Assembly: GCF_000346465.2 (NCBI RefSeq) | Contig: NC_034012.1 | Coordinates: 6,510,353-6,574,352, forward strand | Direction of reading: 5' to 3' | Length of the DNA: 64,000 nt | Source: Prunus persica | Lineage: Eukaryota; Streptophyta; Magnoliopsida; Rosales; Rosaceae | In this document: positions 55,533 through 64,000 of the stretch, piece by piece | Position numbering within the stretch: the first letter of the stretch is position 1 | Layout: each line of letters starts with the position of its first letter | Made by a program: the position numbers and the translations under genes | Notes under the pieces: model-generated | Databases searched by the model: none | Seen by the model: the letters and a program-made list of their open reading frames with translations, nothing else | Told to the model about the DNA's origin: nothing

Positions 55533-56700
55533 TTAAGCTGGCACAGCCCTAGCATGGGCCCTCCCTAATTTATCCTCCAATAAAGTGTTGGTAAGATAGT
55601 CAGGAGCAACCTCATACTGGTGCATACCTAAAGGGAGCTCATGCCCCATATTGGCAAGGAGGTCGACAACTTTATTTTGTTCTCTGTAAACATGAGAGAT
55701 GTTGCAACTCCAATTCCGTTTCACTGCTCCTTGCAATCTTCAATCAAGCAGAAAAGAGGGTGGGACTGCTCACAGGTTTTGGTAATCAAGGTGACAGTTG
55801 TCATAGAGTCACACTCAACATCAAGGGATCTAATGTTTTTAACCCATGCCATTTGCAAGCCTCTAAATAGACTCCATAACTCAGCCTCCAAAATATTTCC
55901 AATCCCAAGATTAGCTGAAAACCCACAGATCCAAGTTCCACTGGTGTTTCTCAGCAGCCCACCAACACTTATCAAACCAGAGTTATTTTTGCAGCTACCA
56001 TCAACATTCAATTTGACATTTCCAAGAGAGGGCGGGTGCCAAAGAACTTGAGTTACCACTCTTGTATGATTAACATTAGTCACCTTATTTATGTCATACC
56101 ATTCTCTAGCAAACTGTAGAATAATATGCTGGGGGTGTGGAGGAGCTTCATAACCAACATTGAAAATGGAGCAGCATCTCCATTTCCAACAGTGCCAAAG
56201 AGAGGTGATGAAAACCAAAACCCAAGGTAGGTTGTGAGAGACTTTAATCTTGCTCTTGAGGTTAATCATTACCCAAACATCAAGGCTAAGTGAGAAAGTA
56301 TGAGCCATTGTAGGAGGGATTTCAATGGAGTTCCAAACCTGCTGGGCATGTTGACAATCTTTGAACATGTGCTCCATAGTCTCAGGGAGGAACTTGCATC
56401 TATGACAATTTGGATCAGCAGTCAAATTCCTTCTCTCTCTCTGGACATTTGTAAGGATTTTGCCATGCCCAATTAACCAAATAAAAGTTTTTATCTTTGG
56501 TGGCAAATGCAATTTCCATATGAAATCCCAAGCCCAAGCCACAGAATTTGTCTCATCAAAAAAGGATAAATAAGCAGATTTAACAGAGAATTCTCCAAAT
56601 TTAGAAAGATCTCAAATGTTTCTATCCGGCCTTTGAGTCTAAAAACCAGTATGAATACTGCAGATTCTGCCTACAATCTCAGTAGGAAGAAGCTGGTTCA
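55533..56700 (-). mobile_element. Broken LINE (non-LTR retrotransposon) 3' fragment: zf-RVT and RNase H
   Basis: On the reverse strand the sequence reads NQLLPTEIVGRICSIHTGF, then FGEFSVKSAYLSFFDE, then a zinc-binding reverse-transcriptase domain (CHRCKFLPETMEHMFKDC) and a plant-type RNase H (LNVDGSCKNNSG, EAELWSLFRGL, ECDSMTTV, NKVVDLLANMG). The four acidic RNase H residues are present. It is broken by a stop in place of Trp near 56610 and by a one-base frameshift near 55731, where the reading moves from the 55721-56542 frame to the 55533-55736 frame. The 5' part with the endonuclease and reverse transcriptase is missing, as in most 5'-truncated LINE copies. It is an inactive relic. Confidence 0.88.
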
Positions 56701-57334
56701 TTGAAAAATGCCCAAAGACAAAAGATACACGGATCCAAACCATGACCCAAAGTGAAAATAAGTAAAAAGAGAGCCGGATAAAAGAATGCAAAACCTAATA
56801 ACAAAAAAGAAAAGAAAAAAAAAAACTCAATGAGTAGTGCTTTGCTTAGACATATATTTACAACGCCAAACATCATACTCAAGATTTCTAAATTCAAGAT
56901 TTGAAGAGATTTCTAAATTCAAGATTTGAAGTAAGGATATCCAAATTCAAGATTGGAGTCGAGGATTTCAAACTGAGCAAAATGAGTTTCCCATTTGAAA
57001 AAGAAAGTTTTAAATAGAGTTGTTGCATAAGACAACTCATAAATAATGGATATGAGTTCAACAGAGTCTTATTCCTTAATGAGTGAACTGCTAGATGCGA
57101 TCACTCTACCGAAAACCTTTTCCCTTTAGAGAGCTATGTGCATACACATGTGTATCCTCTGGTCTTGAGAGATCAATTAAAAACATAAAAGATAAAATTA
57201 ATATACTCAAGTATAAAATAAAAATAGTGAATGGGCTATTTGTAAAATTTTCGCGTACCAACATAAAATATACACTAAAATATTGGGCCTTCTAAAACGA
57301 CAAAGACAGACACAAAAAGCAAGAGCCCAATAAG
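56701..57334. other. Spacer between LINE fragment and GTE promoter
   Basis: AT-rich DNA with a short imperfect tandem repeat (AAATTCAAGATTTGAAG units, 56882-56960). No gene seen. Confidence 0.5.
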
Positions 57335-57342
57335 TATAAATA
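57335..57342 (+). promoter_or_regulatory. TATA box of the GTE gene
   Basis: TATAAATA, preceded by an AGCCCAATAA segment, lies about 160 bp before a likely leader exon end (donor CAG/GTTCAT at 57495). The 5' UTR intron would be 57495-57836, with its acceptor CAG directly before the ATG at 57837. Confidence 0.6.
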
Positions 57343-57836
57343 CCAGTCCACAGTCCACTATCCAACACTGCAGAGTTCTATAGGATCCAATACAGAACAC
57401 TCTGATGAGAGCACTGCGTTCTTCTGCTTCTTCCTGTCTCTGATCTTCTGCTCTTCTGCTCTTTCCGACTCTGTATGCGTCTCTGTTCTTTCAGGTTCAT
57501 CCATATCCATATACTAAACAACTCTATGTATGTATTTATTTGTCATAGAAGAGAAAGGGTTCTGCTTTTTTGGGTTCAATTCTATGTCCTCTCTCTACAT
57601 TGATGCAAAGAAAAGGGCTTTAGAGTTTAACTATAAAGATCGAATTTTTAATTTGTTCTTTCACGTGTTCCCATTGATTTGCGTCGAAATTCACAATCTT
57701 TCTCATGAATTTCAGCTTCTTAATCGGTTTCATTGATAAAGAAATCTAGAGAACTAGAAAGATTGGGGATACATTTTGGGATGATTTTGCATTCATCCGT
57801 GCCACAATGGTTTAAATTGAACTTTTTTTTTACCAG

Positions 57837-60800
57837 ATGGAGCCAATAAGTTCATCAAACCCAGATCTTAGAAAAGTTGCTGTTGCTGCTGAAGTGGAGG
57901 GGTTTGGGTGTTCTGTTGATGAAATTTCTGCAAAGGTTGATACGGTGAGGCTTCGTTCAACCAATTAGAACCCAATATCTTCTTTATGTGATTAAGAGTT
58001 TTAGTTTCTTCATCTGATCTGGCTAGGTGTTATACGATTTGGCACTTCAATGGTTTGATTTTTTCATCATTCATTATCAATAAATCAGACAACTGCTGCT
58101 TGGCTTTGTCCACTTCCACCTTTTGGCCCAGCTACTATGGTTTTTACATCTATGGTTTTGTGGAAGTTTTTCCTTATTGGCATGTCACATCTGTCCAAAA
58201 TTTTAAACTCATGAATACATTGGCTAATTTGTCTTTTTCTTGCAGCTTGAGAAAAGAGTGAACGAGGTTGAACGATTTTACTTGACTACAGGTAGTCCGC
58301 AACTAACCAATTCAAAAGGTAGCTCAATTGTGAAGGATAAACAGTTAAATCTTCTTAAGAAGCAGCAGCAAGATGCATCACGTAGGGAAGTCACTGCTAC
58401 AAAGAGAATGCAAGAGCTCATGCGGCAATTTGCCTCAATATTCCGTCAGGCAAGCACCAACGCTATGCAATGCCTCATGATATAGGTCACTTAGCAATGG
58501 ATGCAAGTACTTGGGTATATTTTGATGAAGATCTATGCTTACATATCAGGGTTCTTCATATGTCTATTCACTATTTTCTTTCTTGATAATGTGGTGGATG
58601 TATGATCTTTTGACATAGTTCTACAGTAGTTTATTGGGGAAGGGGAAAAAAAGAGGTACAATGTTGGGAACACAAACAAATATGTATGATCAAATCTATA
58701 ATATTGTGTTTTAAGTAGATATTAACTGTCCTTTGGTTGAAGACATAATCACTTGGACTCAATAGTGAGGAACAATAGCAGCAGTGTAAATCATTTTTAT
58801 AAAAAGCTAGACATTGTTATCAAGTTTAAAGGACTAGATCAATTTCTGTGATCAGATGTTCATGTTGAGTGATATTTCCAATATCACTTACAAGCTAAAT
58901 GAGAAAAATTCAGTTGTCACTTGTCAGAAAGTTTCTTTTAGGTGAATATTATGTTTCAGAAACGCAAGAGCAAGGAGACTTATAAAATGATGTATTTTCT
59001 TTTTCTTGCTGGAAGAAAATTGTGTTTTTGATATAATGAATTTTCTGATATCTGGTATTACTGCCGTATCTAGCTGCATGTTTAAGCAGACTTTGGTCTT
59101 TTCTCATTCAGTAACTCACACATGGTATTTCCTTAAATTTTCGGTTTGATGCTTTGATGCTAAAACAGTGATAAAAATGGTTTATCTGGTAATAAGTAGT
59201 TAATCTGGCCTTACTTGGCACTTTCCAGATCACTCAGCACGAATGGGCATGGCCCTTCAAGGAGCCTGTAGATGTTGAAAGTCTGGGATTGCATGACTAT
59301 TATCAAGTAAAGTTTCTTCCCCAGATCACTAATCTGTATGATCAACAATATGTGTACATTTTATTTTATCCCCTCTTCTTTTTTACTTATCATAAAGACG
59401 CTTTATGCATTTTTAATTGTTTTCACAATTTACTCATCACTACCTGTGTATGATACAATATACTTTCCCCAAAATGGCCTTAATTAGAGTGTTAGAAACA
59501 GAAAATTTGTGTAACATTTCATTTTCAACTTAAATATACATATACTTGTATCAAAATGACTTCTCTGTTGGTGACATCCTATCATGTAGGATTCCTTCAT
59601 TCCTTATTTTAAGTCTTTAAATTTCAACAAAGGAAAAAAAAAAAAAAAAAAATCCTTTTCACTGTATGCCTAATTTGTTCTGGGTTTCTTACATTAGGTT
59701 ATTGAGAAGCCTATGGACTTTGGAACCATAAAAAATAAAATGGAAGCTAAGGATGGTACTGCCTATAAGAATGTTAGAGAAATATATGCTGATGTGAGGC
59801 TGGTATTTAAGAATGCAATGAAATATAATGATGACAAAGATGATGTCCACGTGATGGCCAAAACATTGTTGGAAAAGTTTGAAGAAAAATGGCTAAAGCT
59901 TTTGCCAAAAGTTGTTGAAGAGGTAAATTACTATCCCAATATGAAAAAAATATCTTATGTAGGCTTTCCTGGATCTTGTTACCAGTATTTTTTAAGGAAT
60001 TCAGTAGTATTTCCTTATGAATGGAGGTACTTTCAGTTGCCATGCTTTATTATTTCAGTATAATTTTTTGAATTAAGATATTGTAGGAAAAAAGACGAGT
60101 AGATGAGGAAGCAGAGGCACGACTACACACGAAACTTGCCCAGGAGGCTGCTTATGCCAGCATGGCTAAGGATCTAAGCACTGAGGTTTGTTAAATTTTT
60201 AAATCGTCATAGTAGCTTCTAAAGAAGCTTCTTTGTTTTCTCTTTATTCTAATTTTCATAGGCTACATACACAAAGCCAATGAAAGTTTGATGATCTTCA
60301 TGGAGTAAATTCTGATGCACGCTTTACATTGTGTATTTTTTTTTAAAAAACAAAATCTTTCAGCTTGTAGAGATTGATCTGTATTTGAAGGACCTCAGAG
60401 AAATGGTGGTTCAGAAGTGCAGGTTTGTTAAAAACCGATGTCTACTCATCATTTAGACTTAAGTGCTTATGTTTTAGCACAGGTGTATATTTACTTTTAT
60501 AAACTTCAAATCAAAGTTAAACCTGCAAGTGAAAGGACTTGCCCCAGGGGCAAGCATGTGGGACTATATTGGTGGGGCATGGGAAGCTTAATTTGTTTTT
60601 CCTTCTATTGTTATTCTTCTATGTTAGTGTAGTTGATTGCGGTAAGATTTTGTTGACTACTGTAGTCTGTAGTTGGCAAGTTCAGACTTCAGATAAATTA
60701 TTCAAGTGTGTGTGTCACCAAAGTTATCTAAGATTTTGGTAACTACTGTAGTTGGGTGACTTGGTTCTCAGAGAATACAGAATTGCATCTATTGATGCAC

Positions 60801-61457
60801 GGGAATTGGCAAAATGGGATGTGTAACTTTATTTCTTGGCTGGTTAAACTATGAATGGGCATTATTGAATCCAGCATTGTTCTTGCAGCAGCTGGGTGTG
60901 GTCTAGCTGTTGTGTTATTTTTATTGTTTTGGCATCTGTAACGAATCTATTTTGACTGTGTATTGATTTAGGAAAATGTCATCTGGTGATAAGAGAAAAC
61001 TTGGGACTGCTCTCACCCATTTATCTCCTGACGATCTCAGCAAGGCTCTGGAAATCGTCGCTCAGAATAACCCCAGCTTCCAACCAAGTGCGCAAGAAGT
61101 GGATCTTGACATTGATGCTCAGGTCATTATTTGTTTTCTATTTGTTTATGTTGTGATCTGGCAATCATTTGAGTTGCATGCTGCAATATCAGCCATCCTA
61201 TTTGAGTTAATTCAATTAATTTGGCAATGTCATGCTAATTCAGATATGTCTTCTTTTCATTCTTCCATCCCTCTACACAGAGTGAGTGCACATTATGGAG
61301 GTTAAAAGTTTTTGTTAAGGAGGCACTAAAAGTTCAGGGAAAAAGTTCTGAAGGCATTGCCGGCAACAAAGTTACAGCCTCCAAACGAAACAGGGAGATT
61401 TCTGACGCTGTTCCCAAGACTAACGCAAAAAGGACTAAAAAGCTCTCTTGTTTGTGA
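57837..61457 (+). CDS. Bromodomain-NET transcription factor, GTE1/GTE6 type
   Basis: Eight coding exons: 57837-57944, 58246-58449, 59229-59306, 59698-59922, 60087-60185, 60364-60422, 60972-61122 and 61281-61457, giving 366 aa, in the size range of GTE1/GTE6. These BET-like proteins bind acetylated histones and adjust transcription; in Arabidopsis GTE1/IMB1 promotes seed germination and GTE6 acts in leaf development. A coiled-coil N-terminus (LEKRVNEVERFY) precedes a bromodomain at about residues 105-205 ([34 protein letters not shown] read across two exons, KNAMKYNDDKDDVHVMA) that keeps the Tyr and Asn used to hold acetyl-lysine. An EEKRR helix follows. The NET domain (KRKLGTALTHLSPDDLSKAL, VDLDIDA, SECTLWRLKVFV) lies at about residues 260-330, with a basic tail (AKRTKK). 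The intron after 58449 begins GC rather than GT. GTE1 and GTE6 cannot be told apart here. Confidence 0.92.
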
Positions 61458-62188
61458 TCTAGCTTGCATGTCGGGTGACTCAGTTCATTCAGTGCATTGT
61501 TGAATGTAATTATGTGCTGGTTAACTCTGTAAATGGAAGAGCTACGGATCGTTTTTCTGTATAGATACGTGATATAGATCAATCAACTTCTCGATTTCTA
61601 TAAAGGTTAGATACATAATCAGACTTCTGGTCATTTGCTATGATTTGTGAAAGGACACCCCTTGCTAAAGAATGGACCAAATGAATGTCCTTAGTCGTGT
61701 ATTCTCTTGCAATTGAGGTTTGTTTTGATGAAGTGCACCTGGCATTCCCACACTTCTTGTGTAGAAAGAATCATCAGTAAAACTTCAAGCATCACACAAT
61801 AATTATTTCATATGTCCAATATAATAAAATGGCATTAGAACAAGATCTTCATTAACAATTTTGATCAAATTTGTGCTATTACTGATAAGCGTAGAAATTG
61901 TAAAAACTCGAAGAAAGACAAATTCTAAATGATGAAATGTAGATTACTGTTGCTAAGAATTACAAGCAGAGTAATAAGAAAAAAAATAAATCCAGTATTT
62001 GCAAGTTTTCATGCAAAGAATGAACTTTCATATAAGCAAATCCCAGGACAGCACCGAATAATTCAATGGTGTGCATCTGACATTCCAACAATGGTTTCCA
62101 AAAGTCAGAAGAAGATGAGAACAAAAACCATTTATCTATCATGTACACGCTCGAAAACTAGTTTTTTTGCCGCTTGGCTATCCATTAG
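61458..62188. other. Convergent 3' ends of the GTE and methyltransferase genes
   Basis: AT-rich DNA holding the 3' UTRs of two genes that face each other. The short frames on either strand are not recognisable. Confidence 0.55.
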
Positions 62189-62947
62189 CTACTGTTGTTT
62201 GTTACTGCCTCTAAGAAACGGCATTATATGGAACTGAGAGAGCAAAGACTCCATGACCCTCGAAGAAACTGTTTTATTTGCTACCATTCCCTTTGCCTCC
62301 AGTTGAGAATCAAAATCCCGCCAGAACTTGATGATTTGTAGATTTTCTTCTTCTGTCAATCTCTGGACAATGATTCTGGAAGCATAGCCCTTTTCTTTCA
62401 TTTGAAGGCATATCTCTGAGGGATTGTTTTCTGTAAGAGTGACCATGTACAACCAGCCCTTCTCCGACAAAAGATTGTCAGCAACAGGCAGTATCTTATC
62501 AATCACGCTCCGGCCATTCTCCCCTCCGGCCCATGCAGAGGCAATTCCTTCATGACCCACTTCATCTTCAGGGGTCGGCACATAAGGCGGATTCACAACT
62601 ATAACATCAACCAATCCTGCTAGACGCTTCTCGAGTCCTGATGCAATGTTAGTGGTTATCAACTCTGCATGAACCCCATGTGCTTCTAATGTCTCACGAG
62701 CCACCCTCACTGCATGGGGGTTGATATCAGTTGCAATATAGTGCGCCTCCTGGCCAACAATAAGAGCTAGAGAAGTAATTACATAGCCACTACCACAGCC
62801 CAGTTCCAGGCACAATGTTGGTTGATGCTCTAACAGGTTCTTTCGATCCGCTAAAAGAGCATCTACTAGAGCAAATGAATCATCACATGGTTCATAAACC
62901 TCTGGATGAGAGCTTACAAGGCGGATTTGGGCGATTCTAGAGGACAT
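62189..62947 (-). CDS. HEMK2/N6AMT1-like (Mtq2-like) class I methyltransferase
   Basis: A 252-aa reading frame in one coding exon. The Rossmann-fold methyltransferase has a SAM-binding LELGCGSGYV at about residues 46-55, an acidic ATDINPHA at the end of strand 2, and the catalytic NPPY (VNPPYVPTPEDEVG) near residue 118. NPPY is the signature of enzymes that methylate glutamine, adenine or lysine nitrogen. The compact size, the N-terminus (HPEVYEPCDDSFALVDAL) and the WAGGENGRSVIDKILP segment match the eukaryotic HEMK2/Mtq2 group. That group, with Trm112, methylates the glutamine of the GGQ loop of release factor eRF1, and some reports add histone lysine. The longer bacterial HemK/PrmC form has an extra N-terminal domain that is absent here. 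The start ATG at 62947 follows a likely 5' UTR intron (62960-63074, donor CAG/GTAAGG, acceptor ATAG). The partner and substrate are inferred from family. Confidence 0.92.
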   Translation of the reverse strand: MSSRIAQIRLVSSHPEVYEPCDDSFALVDALLADRKNLLEHQPTLCLELGCGSGYVITSLALIVGQEAHYIATDINPHAVRVARETLEAHGVHAELITTNIASGLEKRLAGLVDVIVVNPPYVPTPEDEVGHEGIASAWAGGENGRSVIDKILPVADNLLSEKGWLYMVTLTENNPSEICLQMKEKGYASRIIVQRLTEEENLQIIKFWRDFDSQLEAKGMVANKTVSSRVMESLLSQFHIMPFLRGSNKQQ

Positions 62948-63934
62948 CTTGTATGGGACCTATCATAACAAAGTAGTTTCCAGGAAGAGAGAGTAAAGAT
63001 TGATGTGATTCCAACAACCAAAACCAAAATCCACGAGCATGATTATTGGAACAAATGCTAAAACCCCACCTTACCTGTCCATTACTCCATTGCTTCCCTT
63101 GGTTGGTAGTTTGGACAGAAATCAAAGAATCTTTTTTGGGTTCCAGCTCTAGGTAGCTCTGGTGTGTGCCAAAGAAGCAAAACACACAAAATTAGCTTCA
63201 CCACGGAACAAAATGGGCAGCAACTCATAGTATTTGAACACTCTAAATAATCATGGTACACTTCCAGTCTCAGCAATAATACTTCAAAGTATGATACTTA
63301 ACAAAATCTGAATTTTATAATAACCTAAGAACAAACTCAAATGTTCAATGAGTAAATGAGTGAAGGGACGAATCCCTCAAGAAATCCAAAATTCAGATTC
63401 AAAATAAAGTACAATGACGCAGTGATTTAGTAGTTGATATAAGAAATTGCACTACGAAATAAGTGATTGATAGAAAGGAGACATCTTTAATAGAAAAGCC
63501 CAAAAGAAATAAATTAAACAAAAGTCAGTACCTTGAGAAATCAAACAACAAGAACTGATTCGTGGGTTTCTTCTTCCCTTTCTTGCTTTGAAATCTTTTT
63601 AGGGTTATTGGAGTTTGTTTATTCCGTCTAGGTGAAAGCGGGAACTGGAGTTTGCAGCCGACTAGAGTGGAGAAGATGAAGCGTTAAAAGCCAAAACTCG
63701 GAATAATGCGGAGGGAACAGGAAGGGCACATGCGCTCCGGGTACAGCTGATTCTCCCTCTGAACTGGCCTATGTTTTCACCATTTGGGCTGTGCTATCCC
63801 AAAGGCCCAAAGATTTTATTTATTTCTCCCAAGTCCTTGCAACAAAATGAAATTTCAATTGGTGTGTGTTGGGACGCACACAGCTTTTGAAGATCCAAAC
63901 CATCCATCAATTTCAATACCACATACCCCTGCTT

Positions 63935-63983
<49 letters not shown>

Positions 63984-64000
63984 TCTCTCGCTTCAAAATT
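62948..64000. other. 5' UTR and promoter of the methyltransferase gene, and window end
   Basis: On the reverse strand, splice-like sites suggest one or two 5' UTR introns (donors near 63074 and 63532, acceptors near 62960 and 63160). A GGCCCA/TGGGCC site II element lies at 63804-63809. The last 60 bp is a CT microsatellite, which may belong to the leader of a gene outside the window. Confidence 0.5.
63936..63989. repeat. (CT)n microsatellite at the window end
   Basis: About 26 CT units with one GT interruption. Confidence 0.9.

Noticed and set aside
62948..63185. N-terminal extension of the methyltransferase through the spliced upstream exon
   Set aside because: The frame stays open across the likely splice (62960-63074), but I see no upstream in-frame ATG, and the family normally starts near MSSRIAQI, so it is read as 5' UTR.

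Overview
The window is nuclear DNA from a flowering plant. It has spliced genes with GT-AG introns, AT-rich intergenic DNA, CT/GA microsatellites, plant-only gene families (a chloroplast Ycf3 assembly factor, a DREPP/PCaP protein, a purine permease, a galactan synthase) and plant transposons. Gene content and repeat style fit a eudicot, possibly a woody Rosaceae genome such as Prunus. That placement is an impression, not something the sequence proves. I saw no bacterial, organellar or viral genes.

Layout from left to right: (1) a 7-exon gene for a C-terminal C3HC4 RING protein (311-5461, +). (2) A gene-free stretch holding a solo LTR (6139-6714). (3) A DNA-3-methyladenine glycosylase I (TAG) family gene (10021-11668, +). 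(4) The ribosomal protein eS4 (RPS4) gene (13885-16055, -), whose first coding exon is only the ATG and whose promoter has a telo-box and site II elements. (5) A 7-kb gene-poor stretch with two well-bounded MITEs and a degraded third. (6) A GT92 galactan synthase (GALS-like) gene (23004-25927, +). (7) A single-exon plant-specific protein of unknown function (30309-31295, -). (8) The Y3IP1/CEST chloroplast protein gene (31899-35499, -). (9) A purine permease (40115-41305, -). (10) A Harbinger-like MITE (43474-44082). (11) The 17-exon replicative helicase subunit gene MCM6 (45398-50162, +) with two E2F sites upstream. (12) A PCaP1/DREPP gene (53644-54604, +). (13) A broken LINE fragment (55533-56700, -). 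(14) A bromodomain-NET factor of the GTE1/GTE6 type (57837-61457, +), apparently with one GC-AG intron. (15) A HEMK2/N6AMT1-like methyltransferase (62189-62947, -).

The genes are independent transcription units, typical of a plant chromosome arm, and do not form a cluster or pathway. RPS4 and the HEMK2-like release-factor methyltransferase both serve translation. MCM6 and the TAG glycosylase serve DNA replication and repair. I see no linkage meaning in this. I found no evidence of a new multi-gene system. The points most worth checking are a 90-bp coding minisatellite in the RING gene, four transposon insertions with exact target-site duplications, the GC-AG intron, the cell-cycle promoter elements of MCM6 and a small family of related MITEs. 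All exon boundaries come from reading splice consensus and phase by eye; all summed CDS lengths are multiples of three.
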